Assembly: GCF_014196845.1 (NCBI RefSeq)
Contig: NZ_JACIEM010000001.1
Location: 1 to 64,000 of the forward strand
Reading direction: 5' to 3'
DNA length: 64,000 nt
DNA from: Aurantimonas endophytica
Lineage (GTDB): Bacteria; Pseudomonadota; Alphaproteobacteria; Rhizobiales; Rhizobiaceae
Part shown: positions 31,181 to 39,515 of the stretch, in pieces
Layout: every line of letters starts with the position of its first letter
How positions within the stretch are numbered: position 1 is the stretch's first letter
The notes under the pieces: model-generated
What the model was told of the DNA's origin: nothing
The model's input: only the letters and a program-made list of their open reading frames with translations
The model's database searches: none
Translations under genes and position numbers: made by a program

Positions 31181-33463
31181 TCAGCGGGCCGTCTCGGTTA
31201 TCGCTTCCTGCTTCCGCCACCTCATAATGGACCACTGTCCGCCCCCATCCGGAGCCCCGAGTGCCGCCTCTATCGTCCCCGCTCGCAGCAATGTCTCGAT
31301 CTCGCGGGCAGGCAGCGGCCGGGAAAGCAGAAAGCCCTGTAGCTGGTCGCATCCCATCGCCAAGAGAAGGTCGTGTTGCGCGGTCGTCTCGACGCCCTCG
31401 GCGGTGGTCTTCATCCCGACTGCCTGCGCCAGGTCGACGATGGCCTGCACGATCGCTTCGTCACCCTTGTCGGTTCCGAACCCTGCAACGAAGCTGCGGT
31501 CGATCTTCAGGGCCTCTGCATGGAGATCGTGAAGCCGTCCCAGCGAGGAGAAGCCCGTGCCGAAGTCGTCGAGCGCGAACCTGACGCCGAGCCCGCGCAG
31601 ATGCGTGATGTTCTTCTCGCAGACCGTCGCCCTCTCACAGAAAGCGCTCTCGGTGATCTCCAGCTCGAGGCGTTGCGGCGCCATCCCCTTCGCGAGAAGG
31701 ATCTTCTCGACGCGGGCGGCGTAGTGCTCGTCGTGCAGTTCGATCATCGAGGCGTTGACCGCCACGGTGTCGACGGGCCATGTGCTGGTTTCCGTGCACA
31801 CTCGTTCTAGGACCCACGCACCCAGCCGGAGAATAAGACCTGTCTCCTCGGCCACCGGTATGAACACCGCCGGCGAAATCGTCCCCTCGATCGGGTGATG
31901 CCACCGCAACAGGGCTTCGAACCCGGATATTGTGCCGTCGTTTGCGCGGATGAGCGGCTGATAGTGTACCTCAAGCTCGCCCGGCTGCTCCAGCGCCGCT
32001 CGCAGGTCCCGCTCCAGGTTCCGGCGGAGCGTGGCCGCCTGGTCCAGTTGCGGGTCGTAGAGTGTATAGCTGCTGCGTCCCGACCGTTTGGAGTGATAGA
32101 GGGCGACGTCGGCTCTTCGAAATAGCTCCTCACGATCGTCGGACCGGTGTGACGTTCTTGCCGCCCCAACGCTCGCTCCAACAAACACCTGCGTGCCCTC
32201 CAGGTCGAAGGGGCGCCTAGTCGTCTGGATCAAGGTCGCGCAGAAATCCTCGACGGCCTGTGAAGACGATAGGGAGCGCGTCAGGACCACGAATTCGTCG
32301 CCGCCGACGCGGGCAACCGTATCGGCTTCGCTGGTCATTCGCCTGAGGCGATCGGCAAACTCTCGCAGCAGTTCGTCGCCAGCAGGGTGGCCGAGCGTAT
32401 CGTTCACCTCCTTGAAGTGATCGAGATCCAGATAGATCAGTGTGAGGTTATCGCCCGTCCGGCGGTCCGCAAGCGCCGCATTGAAGCGTTTGGCGAGATG
32501 GGCACGATTGGCGAGACCCGTCAGGAGATCGTGATGGGCGAGATGCCGAACCTCCGCTTCGCTCAAGGATAGATTGATCGAGCGCCGGCGCAGCGCCATG
32601 AGGAGTCCCACCAGGACGATCAGGCTGGCAATCGCGAGGCCCAACATGACAGGTCCAACCCGCCAGAGCACCGTCGAGCCGGGCCTGAAGGGCGTCCACA
32701 CGAGATAGCCGAGCGGCAGGCCGTCGTCCTTGAGGAGAGCGGCTCTTGCCCCGCCCGGTGGCACCTCGCTATCCCAGGAAAACCTCAGATCATCGAGAAG
32801 ATAGTCGCGCTCGAGCCCAGCCGCGAATTCCCCGTCGAGGTAGCGTGCGGCGACATGCATGTACTCATCGCCCGGTGCCTGCACCAGATCGCCAGTGTCG
32901 GAAACGATCGGCTTGACGCTGAGAATGGCCGGACGGCCATTGACGTTCACGAGATCCGATGCTCCGAGAGTGAGCACGCGATCAGATATGCCTTCGGTAT
33001 CTCCCGACGCCACTCGGGACCGCAACTCCGCCACGAGGGGTTGAGTTTGTGGCTGAACGGCAGCAAACGCAGACGGATCCTGCTGCGCACCGTCAGCAAA
33101 GGCATAGATGGGCCGATCCTCGGCATCGAGGACATAGGCGTGGTCGTGGCCGAAATAGCTGGCCATCCATGAACCCAGATTGACGTCGATCCACTCCGCA
33201 CCGCCGGGGTTTTTCACCTCCGTAACGGCGTCGTCCCAGACCGTTACGCTCTCCTGGTCATGAGCGATCTTCGACCGGATCTCAGCGACCACCACATCGA
33301 CCAACATGTGCTGGCGGTCGATCGAGACACGGTCTGATTCCGAGGCCGACCACCACAGCAGCGCCGCTGCAATGCCGTTCAGGAGCAATGCCGCAGCCAG
33401 CATTGGCAGCATAATCTTCAGAAAGAACAGGCGCCGGCTTGGCTGCGCAAAATTGTCGATCAT
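31181..33463 (-). CDS. CHASE4-GGDEF-EAL cyclic-di-GMP enzyme
   Basis: A 760-residue inner-membrane protein. Helix at about 14-37, periplasmic CHASE4-type sensor (about 40-265; VTVWDDAVTEVKNPG is typical), second helix at about 268-292, GGDEF domain (VGGDEFVVL near 390) and EAL domain (FEALLRWHH, then NASMIEL, LEITES, ALDDFGTGFSSLGRL, AEGVET, QGFLLSRPLP). Both active sites look intact, so it may make and degrade cyclic-di-GMP depending on signal. It is the largest non-phage gene of the island and stands alone. Confidence 0.9.
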   Translation of the reverse strand: MIDNFAQPSRRLFFLKIMLPMLAAALLLNGIAAALLWWSASESDRVSIDRQHMLVDVVVAEIRSKIAHDQESVTVWDDAVTEVKNPGGAEWIDVNLGSWMASYFGHDHAYVLDAEDRPIYAFADGAQQDPSAFAAVQPQTQPLVAELRSRVASGDTEGISDRVLTLGASDLVNVNGRPAILSVKPIVSDTGDLVQAPGDEYMHVAARYLDGEFAAGLERDYLLDDLRFSWDSEVPPGGARAALLKDDGLPLGYLVWTPFRPGSTVLWRVGPVMLGLAIASLIVLVGLLMALRRRSINLSLSEAEVRHLAHHDLLTGLANRAHLAKRFNAALADRRTGDNLTLIYLDLDHFKEVNDTLGHPAGDELLREFADRLRRMTSEADTVARVGGDEFVVLTRSLSSSQAVEDFCATLIQTTRRPFDLEGTQVFVGASVGAARTSHRSDDREELFRRADVALYHSKRSGRSSYTLYDPQLDQAATLRRNLERDLRAALEQPGELEVHYQPLIRANDGTISGFEALLRWHHPIEGTISPAVFIPVAEETGLILRLGAWVLERVCTETSTWPVDTVAVNASMIELHDEHYAARVEKILLAKGMAPQRLELEITESAFCERATVCEKNITHLRGLGVRFALDDFGTGFSSLGRLHDLHAEALKIDRSFVAGFGTDKGDEAIVQAIVDLAQAVGMKTTAEGVETTAQHDLLLAMGCDQLQGFLLSRPLPAREIETLLRAGTIEAALGAPDGGGQWSIMRWRKQEAITETAR

Positions 33464-33712
33464 GAGGTGTCCTTACGGCGCCACCCTAACAAGCGACATC
33501 TGAAGAAGCTGTTTCTAACTTCATAATCGAAAGCGCAGTCGTGCCACCTGTAGCATGTCCGAGTGAACCACGTCCGTGATTGAGCGGCCGGTCCTGCTCA
33601 GGCGTTCTGGGTTGGATCGAAACTCAGAGCAGCTACGAGAGGAAGGCTTATGCTGCCCCGAGGCGCAGTGGGGTCCCCTTGTAGGCCAAAGCCACGAGAG
33701 GCAGTTGACGCT

Positions 33713-33979
33713 CTACCTCTCCAGATATCCCCGCGCGTTATCCGGCTGATGCCGGTAGCCCGTCTGTCGCTCGATCTCCCGCATGACGCTGTTCCAGTGG
33801 CGGCCGCGGCGACGCAGCAACTGGCTGCCCCTCCACCGCGCATCCTCGCGCGCCACTCGCCAGCGATCACGCGCCTCCAGCCATGCGCCTTCCGGTCCGT
33901 ACAGAGTGATCAGCACAGTCACCTCGCGCCGGATATCGGGCGGGCGGCGGGAGAGGCGGGAGAGCAAGCGGCGGATCAT
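33713..33979 (-). CDS. Small basic protein, fourth gene of the island-end operon
   Basis: An 88-residue protein (MIRRLLSRLSRRPPDIRREV) whose ATG overlaps the stop of the preceding gene (ATGA). The start of the body (TVLITLYGPEGAWLEARDRW) recurs in small proteins of rhizobial prophages and islands. The rest is Arg-rich and helical, with a possible nucleic acid contact role. Function unknown. Confidence 0.65.
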   Translation of the reverse strand: MIRRLLSRLSRRPPDIRREVTVLITLYGPEGAWLEARDRWRVAREDARWRGSQLLRRRGRHWNSVMREIERQTGYRHQPDNARGYLER

Positions 33980-34245
33980 GACGGCTCGAACGGCCTCCCG
34001 GTCGCCTGCTTGATAGTCGTGTTCGCCCTTATGCGCATGCTGACGTTCCGGCTCCCGCATCGGACACATCGCACCGGCGCCTTCCAGCGGACATAGGTCT
34101 GATCGTGGCCCCACATCTCGATCGCGCGGGAGAGAGTTAGGTCGAGATCTCTATGGCAATCGTCGCACGCCCAGGCGATGCCCATGCCGTTGTCCACCAG
34201 GTCGCCGAGGGTCGAAATGGTGAAGCTCTGGTGTGTTGGTTTCAA
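33976..34245 (-). CDS. Small zinc-ribbon protein, third gene of the island-end operon
   Basis: An 89-residue protein starting at a TTG that overlaps the previous stop (TTGA), with GGAGG 9 bases upstream. ACDDCHRDLDL and VRCVRCGSRN give two Cys-x2-Cys pairs about 35 residues apart, a zinc ribbon. The end is NTTIKQATGRPFEPS. Coupled at both ends. It could bind DNA, RNA or protein. A fragment of a related gene is at 27,201. Confidence 0.65.
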   Translation of the reverse strand: MKPTHQSFTISTLGDLVDNGMGIAWACDDCHRDLDLTLSRAIEMWGHDQTYVRWKAPVRCVRCGSRNVSMRIRANTTIKQATGRPFEPS

Positions 34246-34496
34246 TCGCCCGCCACCTCCGCAGGCACTTCGCCATGCCGCACGAGCACGATCGGCTCCT
34301 CCAGGACTTCGCCGGTCTCCACGTCGACCGTCTGCTCTACCGCCACGACGCCAACCACATTGCCGAGCCGCCCGCCGTCGCGATCGGCGCGCAGCCGAGC
34401 TTCCTCGGCAGTCTTGAACTGCATCGTCTGCCCGTTCATGAGCCGACGGCCGTGCTTCACGAACTGCTGCACGACATAGAGCTTGCTGGCTGGCAT
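34242..34496 (-). CDS. Small protein, second gene of the island-end operon
   Basis: An 84-residue protein (MPASKLYVVQQFVKHGRRLM) with AAGGAA upstream. FKTAEEARLRADRDGGRLGN forms a helix of a type seen in small phage proteins, followed by VGVVAVEQTVDVETGEVLEE. No known function. Confidence 0.65.
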   Translation of the reverse strand: MPASKLYVVQQFVKHGRRLMNGQTMQFKTAEEARLRADRDGGRLGNVVGVVAVEQTVDVETGEVLEEPIVLVRHGEVPAEVAGD

Positions 34497-34525
34497 CGGT
34501 CATTCCTTCGGCTGGGGGAGACGGG

Positions 34526-34765
34526 TCACGCCCATCCCCGATGCACCGCATTCCATGCGTCGGCGACGTCAGCATAGCCGATGGCGCGCAGCAACTCGTC
34601 GATGACTTGGGCGCTGTCGGATCGGGCGACGGCCGGATCCGTCTCCTTGGCGATCATGTGCAGCAACGTGATGGCGTTCTCGCGTGTATTGGCGTTCGCG
34701 AGTTCGAGCAGGGAGGCCAGGTCGTCGTGCGGCTGGACGGCGCCGCGGGACCAAGGACTGGGCAT
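34526..34765 (-). CDS. Small helical protein, first gene of the island-end operon
   Basis: A 79-residue protein (MPSPWSRGAVQPHDDLASLL) with GGGAGGTGA 5 bases before the ATG, the strongest ribosome-binding site of the set. It is all-helical (NANTRENAITLLHMIAKETD; VIDELLRAIGYADVADAWNA). Its leader carries a 19-base palindrome. No known family. Confidence 0.65.
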   Translation of the reverse strand: MPSPWSRGAVQPHDDLASLLELANANTRENAITLLHMIAKETDPAVARSDSAQVIDELLRAIGYADVADAWNAVHRGWA

Positions 34766-34788
34766 CGTCACCTCCCGGTTTTGCAAGA

Positions 34789-34807
34789 AATCCGCAGAGT
34801 GCGGATT
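34789..34807 (-). promoter_or_regulatory. Palindrome in the leader of the island-end operon
   Basis: AATCCGCA at 34,789-34,796 and TGCGGATT at 34,800-34,807 are perfect mirror arms around GAG. It lies about 13 bases upstream of the ribosome-binding site of the first gene. Size and symmetry fit a repressor operator; an RNA hairpin is possible as well. Confidence 0.5.
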
Positions 34808-34880
34808 GCTTGGCTGTCGGGCCTGAATGTAAGCTGTTGTTCGCACGAGGGAAATTGGATCGCGGCGGGATCGTATTGCT

Positions 34881-34923
34881 TCCCTTAGCAGGGGAGCGCC
34901 TTCGACCACTCGGCCACCTCTCC
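34881..34923 (-). pseudogene. 5' half of tRNA-Ser(GCU), cut after the anticodon loop
   Basis: On the minus strand the acceptor start GGAGAGG, the D-arm (GCCGAGTGGTCGAAGGC) and the anticodon arm (CTCCC, loop CTGCTAA, GGGA) are perfect tRNA-Ser sequence with anticodon GCU. After GGGA the sequence departs: no long variable arm, no TTCGAAT loop, no closing CCTCTCC within several hundred bases. This is the pattern left when an element inserts into the anticodon arm. An intact copy must exist elsewhere, presumably at the left end. Confidence 0.75.
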
Positions 34924-35270
34924 GGGGACCGGCAATACGCGTGACGGCCGCCGCTGGCAAGGGAGAAGGCGGCAAAAGCCGTGCGCAAAAGCCAGGGTCC
35001 GGCATGGGACGGTGCGGCCGTGCGAGGCCGTGCGCGCGTGGCCAGGGTTCGCAGCACCCTTCTGGTGGGGCATCGGCCCTCTGGCGAACGGTCCGGGGAA
35101 GCCGCCGCAAACCCGGCGCCCGGTCGCCGGCGGGAGGCTGCGCGATGTCGCCCGCGGCGTCTGCGCCCGGGCCGTTGCTTGTGGGGCGGGCAGGGCTTCG
35201 TTAAAGGTCGGGAGAAAGCGTCTCGAGGTGTTCGAACGGTGACGTCGGGACGGTGGGGCATGGTGTCGTG
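34924..35270. other. 347-base intergenic region at the island border
   Basis: Apart from the tRNA promoter at its left side I see no gene or RNA. Short frames here are GC artefacts. The right part must contain the promoter of the LysM gene; no clear consensus is visible. Confidence 0.4.
34932..34960 (-). promoter_or_regulatory. Probable sigma-70 promoter of the broken tRNA-Ser
   Basis: On the minus strand TTGCCA (34,960-34,955) and TATTGC (34,937-34,932) are separated by exactly 17 bases and end eight bases before the tRNA. It reads into the island, towards the four small genes at 33,713-34,765. Confidence 0.5.
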
Positions 35271-37328
35271 ATGCAGCGGAAAGTCGTGGGGATACTCCTG
35301 GTCTGCGTGGTCCTGCTGGTGGCGATCATCGCCGGCTACTGGGACATGCTCCAGAGCGAGAGTCTGCGCATCTCCAATCCGCCGCAGGAAACGGCCGAAG
35401 ACGACGTCGCCCTCCTGCCCGAGGGCAGGGCGATGGGCGAGGACGTGCCCCGGGAGGGCGGCGGTCGGCCCGCGCAGGCACCGGCCGGCGAAACGGCGTC
35501 GCAGGCTTCGCCCGGTGGCTCGGTCCCGCCCGCGGATTCATCCGGCGACACGACGTCGAGCGCGGCGGCTCCCGAAGCGGCCGAAGCGTTGCCGGCCGAT
35601 GCGACTTGGAGCGGCGGGTCGGCCGAAGACATCGCCGATCCCGTGGCGACGGCGCAGGATTTGGTCGCGCCCACCGAAAGCACCGAGGCGGGCGCGCCGG
35701 CAAAGGATCCAGCGGCGCCGGCAGTTCCAGTTCCGGACGATGCGGCGGCGGATGACGCCGACGCGCTGCCGTCGGCGGCCACGGGTGCCTCGGACGCTGC
35801 CGCGGCGCCCGCTTCGCCGGCCGGTGCTGCGCCTGCAGACGCCGATGCATCCGAAGTGACGCCGCGCTTCGACCTGCTGCGGGTCGAACCCGACGGCGCA
35901 ACGGTGATCGCGGGGCGTGCGGCGCCCGGCAGCCGAATCGCCCTGCGCGACGGCGAGGCGACGATCGGGACGGACACGGCCAATGCATCCGGCGAGTTCG
36001 CCATCGTGCTCGAGAATGCGCTGGAGCCGGGCGACCACGCCATCCGGATCACCGCCACCGGCGAAAACGGCGCGGTCGCGTCGTCCGAGGAGATCGCCAT
36101 CGTCTCGGTTCCGCAGCCGGGGCGGGAGGGCGAATTGCTGGCCATGGTCGAGGCGCCGAACGAGGCGTCCCGGCTGATCAGCATCCCCGCCTTCGAGCCG
36201 CGGAACGCCGCCCCGCCGCCATCGACCTCGGGCGCCACAGAGACGGCGTCTGCGCCTGCCGGAGCCGAGACGCGCCTGGCCGCGCCGGCTGCCGATCCGG
36301 CCGCGCCGGACGCGGTGACGCTGCCGCGCGCCGCGCCGCAGTCCCCCGTCGGCGTACCGGCGACAGTGCCGATGCTGCGGGTCGAGGCGGTGGAAATCGA
36401 GGCCGGCAAGGTCTTCGTCGCGGGAGCGGCCGAGGCCGGTGCGCTGGTACGGGTCTATATCGACAATGTGCTGCTGGCCGAGGAACGCGCCAGCCCCAAG
36501 GGCCGGTTCCTGGTCAGTGCCGACACGCCGGTCGCGCCCGGCGACCACGTCGTGCGCGCCGATCAGGTGACGCGGGACGGCAGCGTCCAGATGCGCGCCG
36601 AAGTGCCGTTCCAGCGGCCGGCCGGCGAATCGGTCGCCATGGTGGCGCCGCCGCCGGCCATTGCGCCGGAGGCGGACAGCGCCAGTGGCGACGACCGCGA
36701 TGCTGCCCGCGCGGCGGCGCCGGGCGAGGCTTCGGCAGGATCCGCCGCTCCGTCGAGTGCGTCCGGGGCGGGTACCGGCAACGGCTTGCAGGCACGGACG
36801 AGTTCGCCCGACGACGCCGTGGCAACGCCAGTCGGCCCTGGCGAGGCTTCGTCGCAGGGTGGCCGGCCCGTGACGGTTGCAGAGATCCCGCCCGGCGACG
36901 CTGCGGGTGACCCAGTCGCCACTGGCGAAAACGCCGCCGATCAGTCAGTGGCTACTCCGGCTCCGCCAGCCACCAGCCAGGCCGCATCCGCGCCCCCTGC
37001 CGGAACATCCGCCCCCGCTGCCGCCGCGCCGACCCCCGCCGGCGGGCGGGTCGAGACGCTCCCGGCGGATTCCGCCGACGCCGCGTCGGAGCAGGTGCCG
37101 GTGAGCCGTCAGGATGCACTGACCACGGCGCAGGGCCGGGTGATCATCCGGCGCGGCGACTCGCTCTGGCGGATCTCGCGGGAGACCTACGGAATGGGCA
37201 GTCGATACGTGGTGATCTATCTGGCGAATGGCGACCAGATCCGGAACCCGCATCTGATCTATCCCGGTCAGGTCTTCAGCGTCCCGAACGAGCGCGTGGA
37301 AACGCCCGAAGTCGGTGACCGCGGCTAA
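35271..37328 (+). CDS. Membrane-anchored LysM protein with Ig-like repeats
   Basis: A 685-residue protein starting at the ATG at 35,271 (MQRKVVGILLVCVVLLVAII), with one uncleaved N-terminal helix. Long Ala/Pro/Asp-rich disordered segments separate two related Ig-like domains (about 197-280, LLRVEPDGATVIAGRAAPGS; about 363-445, MLRVEAVEIEAGKVFVAGAA). The C-terminus is a LysM domain (about 622-675, IIRRGDSLWRISRETYG, ending NPHLIYPGQVFSVPNE) that binds peptidoglycan. It probably bridges inner membrane and cell wall. Similar proteins are common in Hyphomicrobiales. Confidence 0.85.
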   Translation: MQRKVVGILLVCVVLLVAIIAGYWDMLQSESLRISNPPQETAEDDVALLPEGRAMGEDVPREGGGRPAQAPAGETASQASPGGSVPPADSSGDTTSSAAAPEAAEALPADATWSGGSAEDIADPVATAQDLVAPTESTEAGAPAKDPAAPAVPVPDDAAADDADALPSAATGASDAAAAPASPAGAAPADADASEVTPRFDLLRVEPDGATVIAGRAAPGSRIALRDGEATIGTDTANASGEFAIVLENALEPGDHAIRITATGENGAVASSEEIAIVSVPQPGREGELLAMVEAPNEASRLISIPAFEPRNAAPPPSTSGATETASAPAGAETRLAAPAADPAAPDAVTLPRAAPQSPVGVPATVPMLRVEAVEIEAGKVFVAGAAEAGALVRVYIDNVLLAEERASPKGRFLVSADTPVAPGDHVVRADQVTRDGSVQMRAEVPFQRPAGESVAMVAPPPAIAPEADSASGDDRDAARAAAPGEASAGSAAPSSASGAGTGNGLQARTSSPDDAVATPVGPGEASSQGGRPVTVAEIPPGDAAGDPVATGENAADQSVATPAPPATSQAASAPPAGTSAPAAAAPTPAGGRVETLPADSADAASEQVPVSRQDALTTAQGRVIIRRGDSLWRISRETYGMGSRYVVIYLANGDQIRNPHLIYPGQVFSVPNERVETPEVGDRG

Positions 37329-37468
37329 CCGGCGCGGTCACCGCGTCCGATCGCGAGAGGGCGTCGCCCAGCTCGCGTCCGGATAGAGGCTCGCGAGCGG
37401 GCTTAAGCTAACAGGACGTGGAGAGGCGCGGCGCTCATCGGCGCTTTGCCCGCGTCGGAAGGACAGTC

Positions 37469-39361
37469 TTGGCGAATCCAGGCAGCAAGCGCGTATCGGG
37501 CGACCGGGGAGCGACGTTCTCCACGCTGGTGAACCTGTGGCCCTATATGTGGCCGGCGGACCGGCCGGACCTGCGGATGCGGGTGGTCTACGCCTCCGTC
37601 TTCCTGATCCTCGCGAAGCTTTTGACCGTCGCCGTCCCGTATTTCTTCAAATGGGCCACGGACGCGCTGGACGGCGCCAACAGCGCCCGGGAATGGCTGC
37701 CACTGGTGGTCACCGGCGCGGTGACCCTGGTGGTCGCCTACAATGTCGCCCGGGTCGTCGCCGTCGCGCTCAACCAGCTGCGGGACGCGCTCTTTGCGCG
37801 TGTCGGCCAGCATGCCGTGCGCCGGCTCGCCTACCAGACCTTCGTGCACATGCACCGACTGTCGCTGCGCTTCCATCTCGAGCGGCGCACCGGCGGCCTG
37901 TCGCGGATCATCGAGCGCGGCACCAAGGGCATCGAGGCGATCGTCCGCTTCACCATCCTCAACACCGTGCCGACGATCCTGGAATTCGCGCTCGTCGCGG
38001 TGATCTTCGGCGTCACCTACGGCCTGTCCTACGTCGTGGTGATCGCCGTGACCGTGTGGCTCTACAGCTGGTTCACCATCAAGGCGAGCGACTGGCGCAT
38101 CGACATCCGCCGCGACATGAACGAGTCCGACACCGACGCCAACACCAAGGCGATCGACTCGCTGCTCAATTTCGAGACGGTGAAATATTTCGGCAACGAG
38201 GCGATGGAGGCGCAGCGCTTCGACCGCTCCATGGCGGGCTACGAGATTGCCGCGACGCGGATCTGGACGTCGCTCGGCTGGCTGAATTTCGGCCAGGGGG
38301 TGATCTTCGGCGTCGGCATGGGGATCACCATGGTGATGTCGGCGCTGGAGGTGCGGGCCGGCACCCAGACGCTCGGCGACTTCGTGTTCATCAACGCCAT
38401 GCTGATGCAGCTGTCGGTGCCGCTGAACTTCATCGGCTTCGTCTATCGCGAGATCCGCCAGGGCCTGACCGACATCGAGGAGATGTTCGCGCTGCTGGAG
38501 GTCGAGGCAGAGGTCAAGGACCCCCCGGGTGCCCCGGCGCTGGTGGTGCGGGAAGGTGCGATCCGCTTCGAGAATGTCCGCTTCGGCTACGATCCGCAGC
38601 GCGAGATCCTCAAGGGCGTTTCCTTCGAGGTGCCGCCCGGCAAGTCCGTGGCGATCGTCGGCCCGTCGGGCGCCGGCAAGTCGACGATCTCGCGGCTGCT
38701 CTTCCGCTTCTACGACGTCAGCGCCGGCCGCATCCTGATCGACGGCCAGGACATCGCCTCGGTCCGGCAGGATTCGGTGCGCGCCGCCATCGGCATCGTT
38801 CCGCAGGATACGGTCCTGTTCAACGACACCATCGCCTACAATGTCCGCTATGGCCGCGTCGATGCCACGGAGGAAGACGTCGAGCGCGCGGCGGAACTGG
38901 CGCAGATCGCCTCCTTCATCCGCGAATTGCCGGGCGGCTTCGGCGCCATGGTGGGCGAGCGCGGCCTGAAACTGTCGGGTGGCGAGAAGCAGCGGGTGGC
39001 CATCGCCCGCACCATCCTCAAGGCGCCGCCGATCCTCGTCCTGGACGAGGCGACGTCGGCGCTCGACACGCATACCGAGCAGGACATCCAGACGGCGCTC
39101 GACCTGGTCTCCAAGGAGCGGACGACGCTGACGATCGCCCACCGGTTGTCGACCATCATCAACGCCGACGAGATCATCGTGCTGAAGGCCGGCCAGATCG
39201 TCGAGCGCGGGTCGCATCGCAGCCTCCTGGCCGCCGGCGGGCTCTATGCCGAGATGTGGGCAATGCAGCGCGAGGCGACCGAGGCGGAGGAGACGCTGCG
39301 CCGGGCGCGCGAGGCGGATTCGCTGGGCGTCGTCGAGCGGCGGCCGCCACCCGCGCCGTGA
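37469..39361 (+). CDS. Atm1-type ABC exporter (heavy-metal/glutathione-conjugate transporter)
   Basis: A 630-residue half-transporter starting at a TTG with GGAAGGA 5 bases upstream; a GTG at 37,418 is an alternative. Six membrane helices fill residues about 30-310 (VASVFLILAKLLTVAV-type start, LNFETVKYFGNEAMEAQRFD). The ATPase domain has Walker [10 protein letters not shown] (near 397), signature LSGGEKQRVAIART (near 502), and Walker B ILVLDEATSALDTHT. LNFETVKYFGNE is diagnostic of Atm1/HMT1/ABCB7. It exports glutathione-linked metal or sulfur compounds across the inner membrane. Confidence 0.9.
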   Translation: MANPGSKRVSGDRGATFSTLVNLWPYMWPADRPDLRMRVVYASVFLILAKLLTVAVPYFFKWATDALDGANSAREWLPLVVTGAVTLVVAYNVARVVAVALNQLRDALFARVGQHAVRRLAYQTFVHMHRLSLRFHLERRTGGLSRIIERGTKGIEAIVRFTILNTVPTILEFALVAVIFGVTYGLSYVVVIAVTVWLYSWFTIKASDWRIDIRRDMNESDTDANTKAIDSLLNFETVKYFGNEAMEAQRFDRSMAGYEIAATRIWTSLGWLNFGQGVIFGVGMGITMVMSALEVRAGTQTLGDFVFINAMLMQLSVPLNFIGFVYREIRQGLTDIEEMFALLEVEAEVKDPPGAPALVVREGAIRFENVRFGYDPQREILKGVSFEVPPGKSVAIVGPSGAGKSTISRLLFRFYDVSAGRILIDGQDIASVRQDSVRAAIGIVPQDTVLFNDTIAYNVRYGRVDATEEDVERAAELAQIASFIRELPGGFGAMVGERGLKLSGGEKQRVAIARTILKAPPILVLDEATSALDTHTEQDIQTALDLVSKERTTLTIAHRLSTIINADEIIVLKAGQIVERGSHRSLLAAGGLYAEMWAMQREATEAEETLRRAREADSLGVVERRPPPAP

Positions 39362-39515
39362 GGCGGCTCTGACCGAGCCGGATGTCGCCAGCGTGATAAG
39401 GCGGCTTTTGCGCTGATGGCGTCCATCGGCTAGACCCGGCGGAACAACAGGATGGCGTCCGCCCTTCCGGCATCACGACTGCCGGGTCCACCGCTTGAAG
39501 AAAAGACCGCCAGAG

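Larger units (their letters stand above)
1..34881. mobile_element. Genomic island containing the late half of a prophage; left end outside window
   Basis: Phage structural genes fill the left two thirds, followed by accessory regulators and an insertion sequence. Everything right of 35,271 is conserved housekeeping sequence. The right limit is placed where a tRNA-Ser gene breaks off after its anticodon loop (34,881). No integrase, repressor, terminase or portal gene is in view, so these must lie to the left if the prophage is complete. It is not certain that the phage and the 24.4-34.9 kb accessory segment entered as one unit. Confidence 0.6.

Noticed and set aside
33464-33712. Promoter or small gene between the CHASE4-GGDEF-EAL gene and the small operon
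   Set aside because: 249 bases with no frame having both ribosome-binding site and coding character, and no clear promoter boxes.
33650-34096. Plus-strand frame with a fair ribosome-binding site
   Set aside because: It is antisense to two coupled minus-strand genes, one with a zinc ribbon. The translation has no protein-like pattern.
34500-34923. Self-splicing intron in tRNA-Ser as explanation of the half gene
   Set aside because: A 3' exon with variable arm, TTCGAAT loop and CCTCTCC end should follow within a few hundred bases on the minus strand; none is found. Four protein genes lie there instead.
37403-39217. 604-residue open frame opposite the ABC exporter
   Set aside because: All ABC motifs are on the plus strand. 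The reverse frame is His/Asp/Arg-rich without domain features. The 611-residue frame shifted on the same strand is rejected for the same reason.
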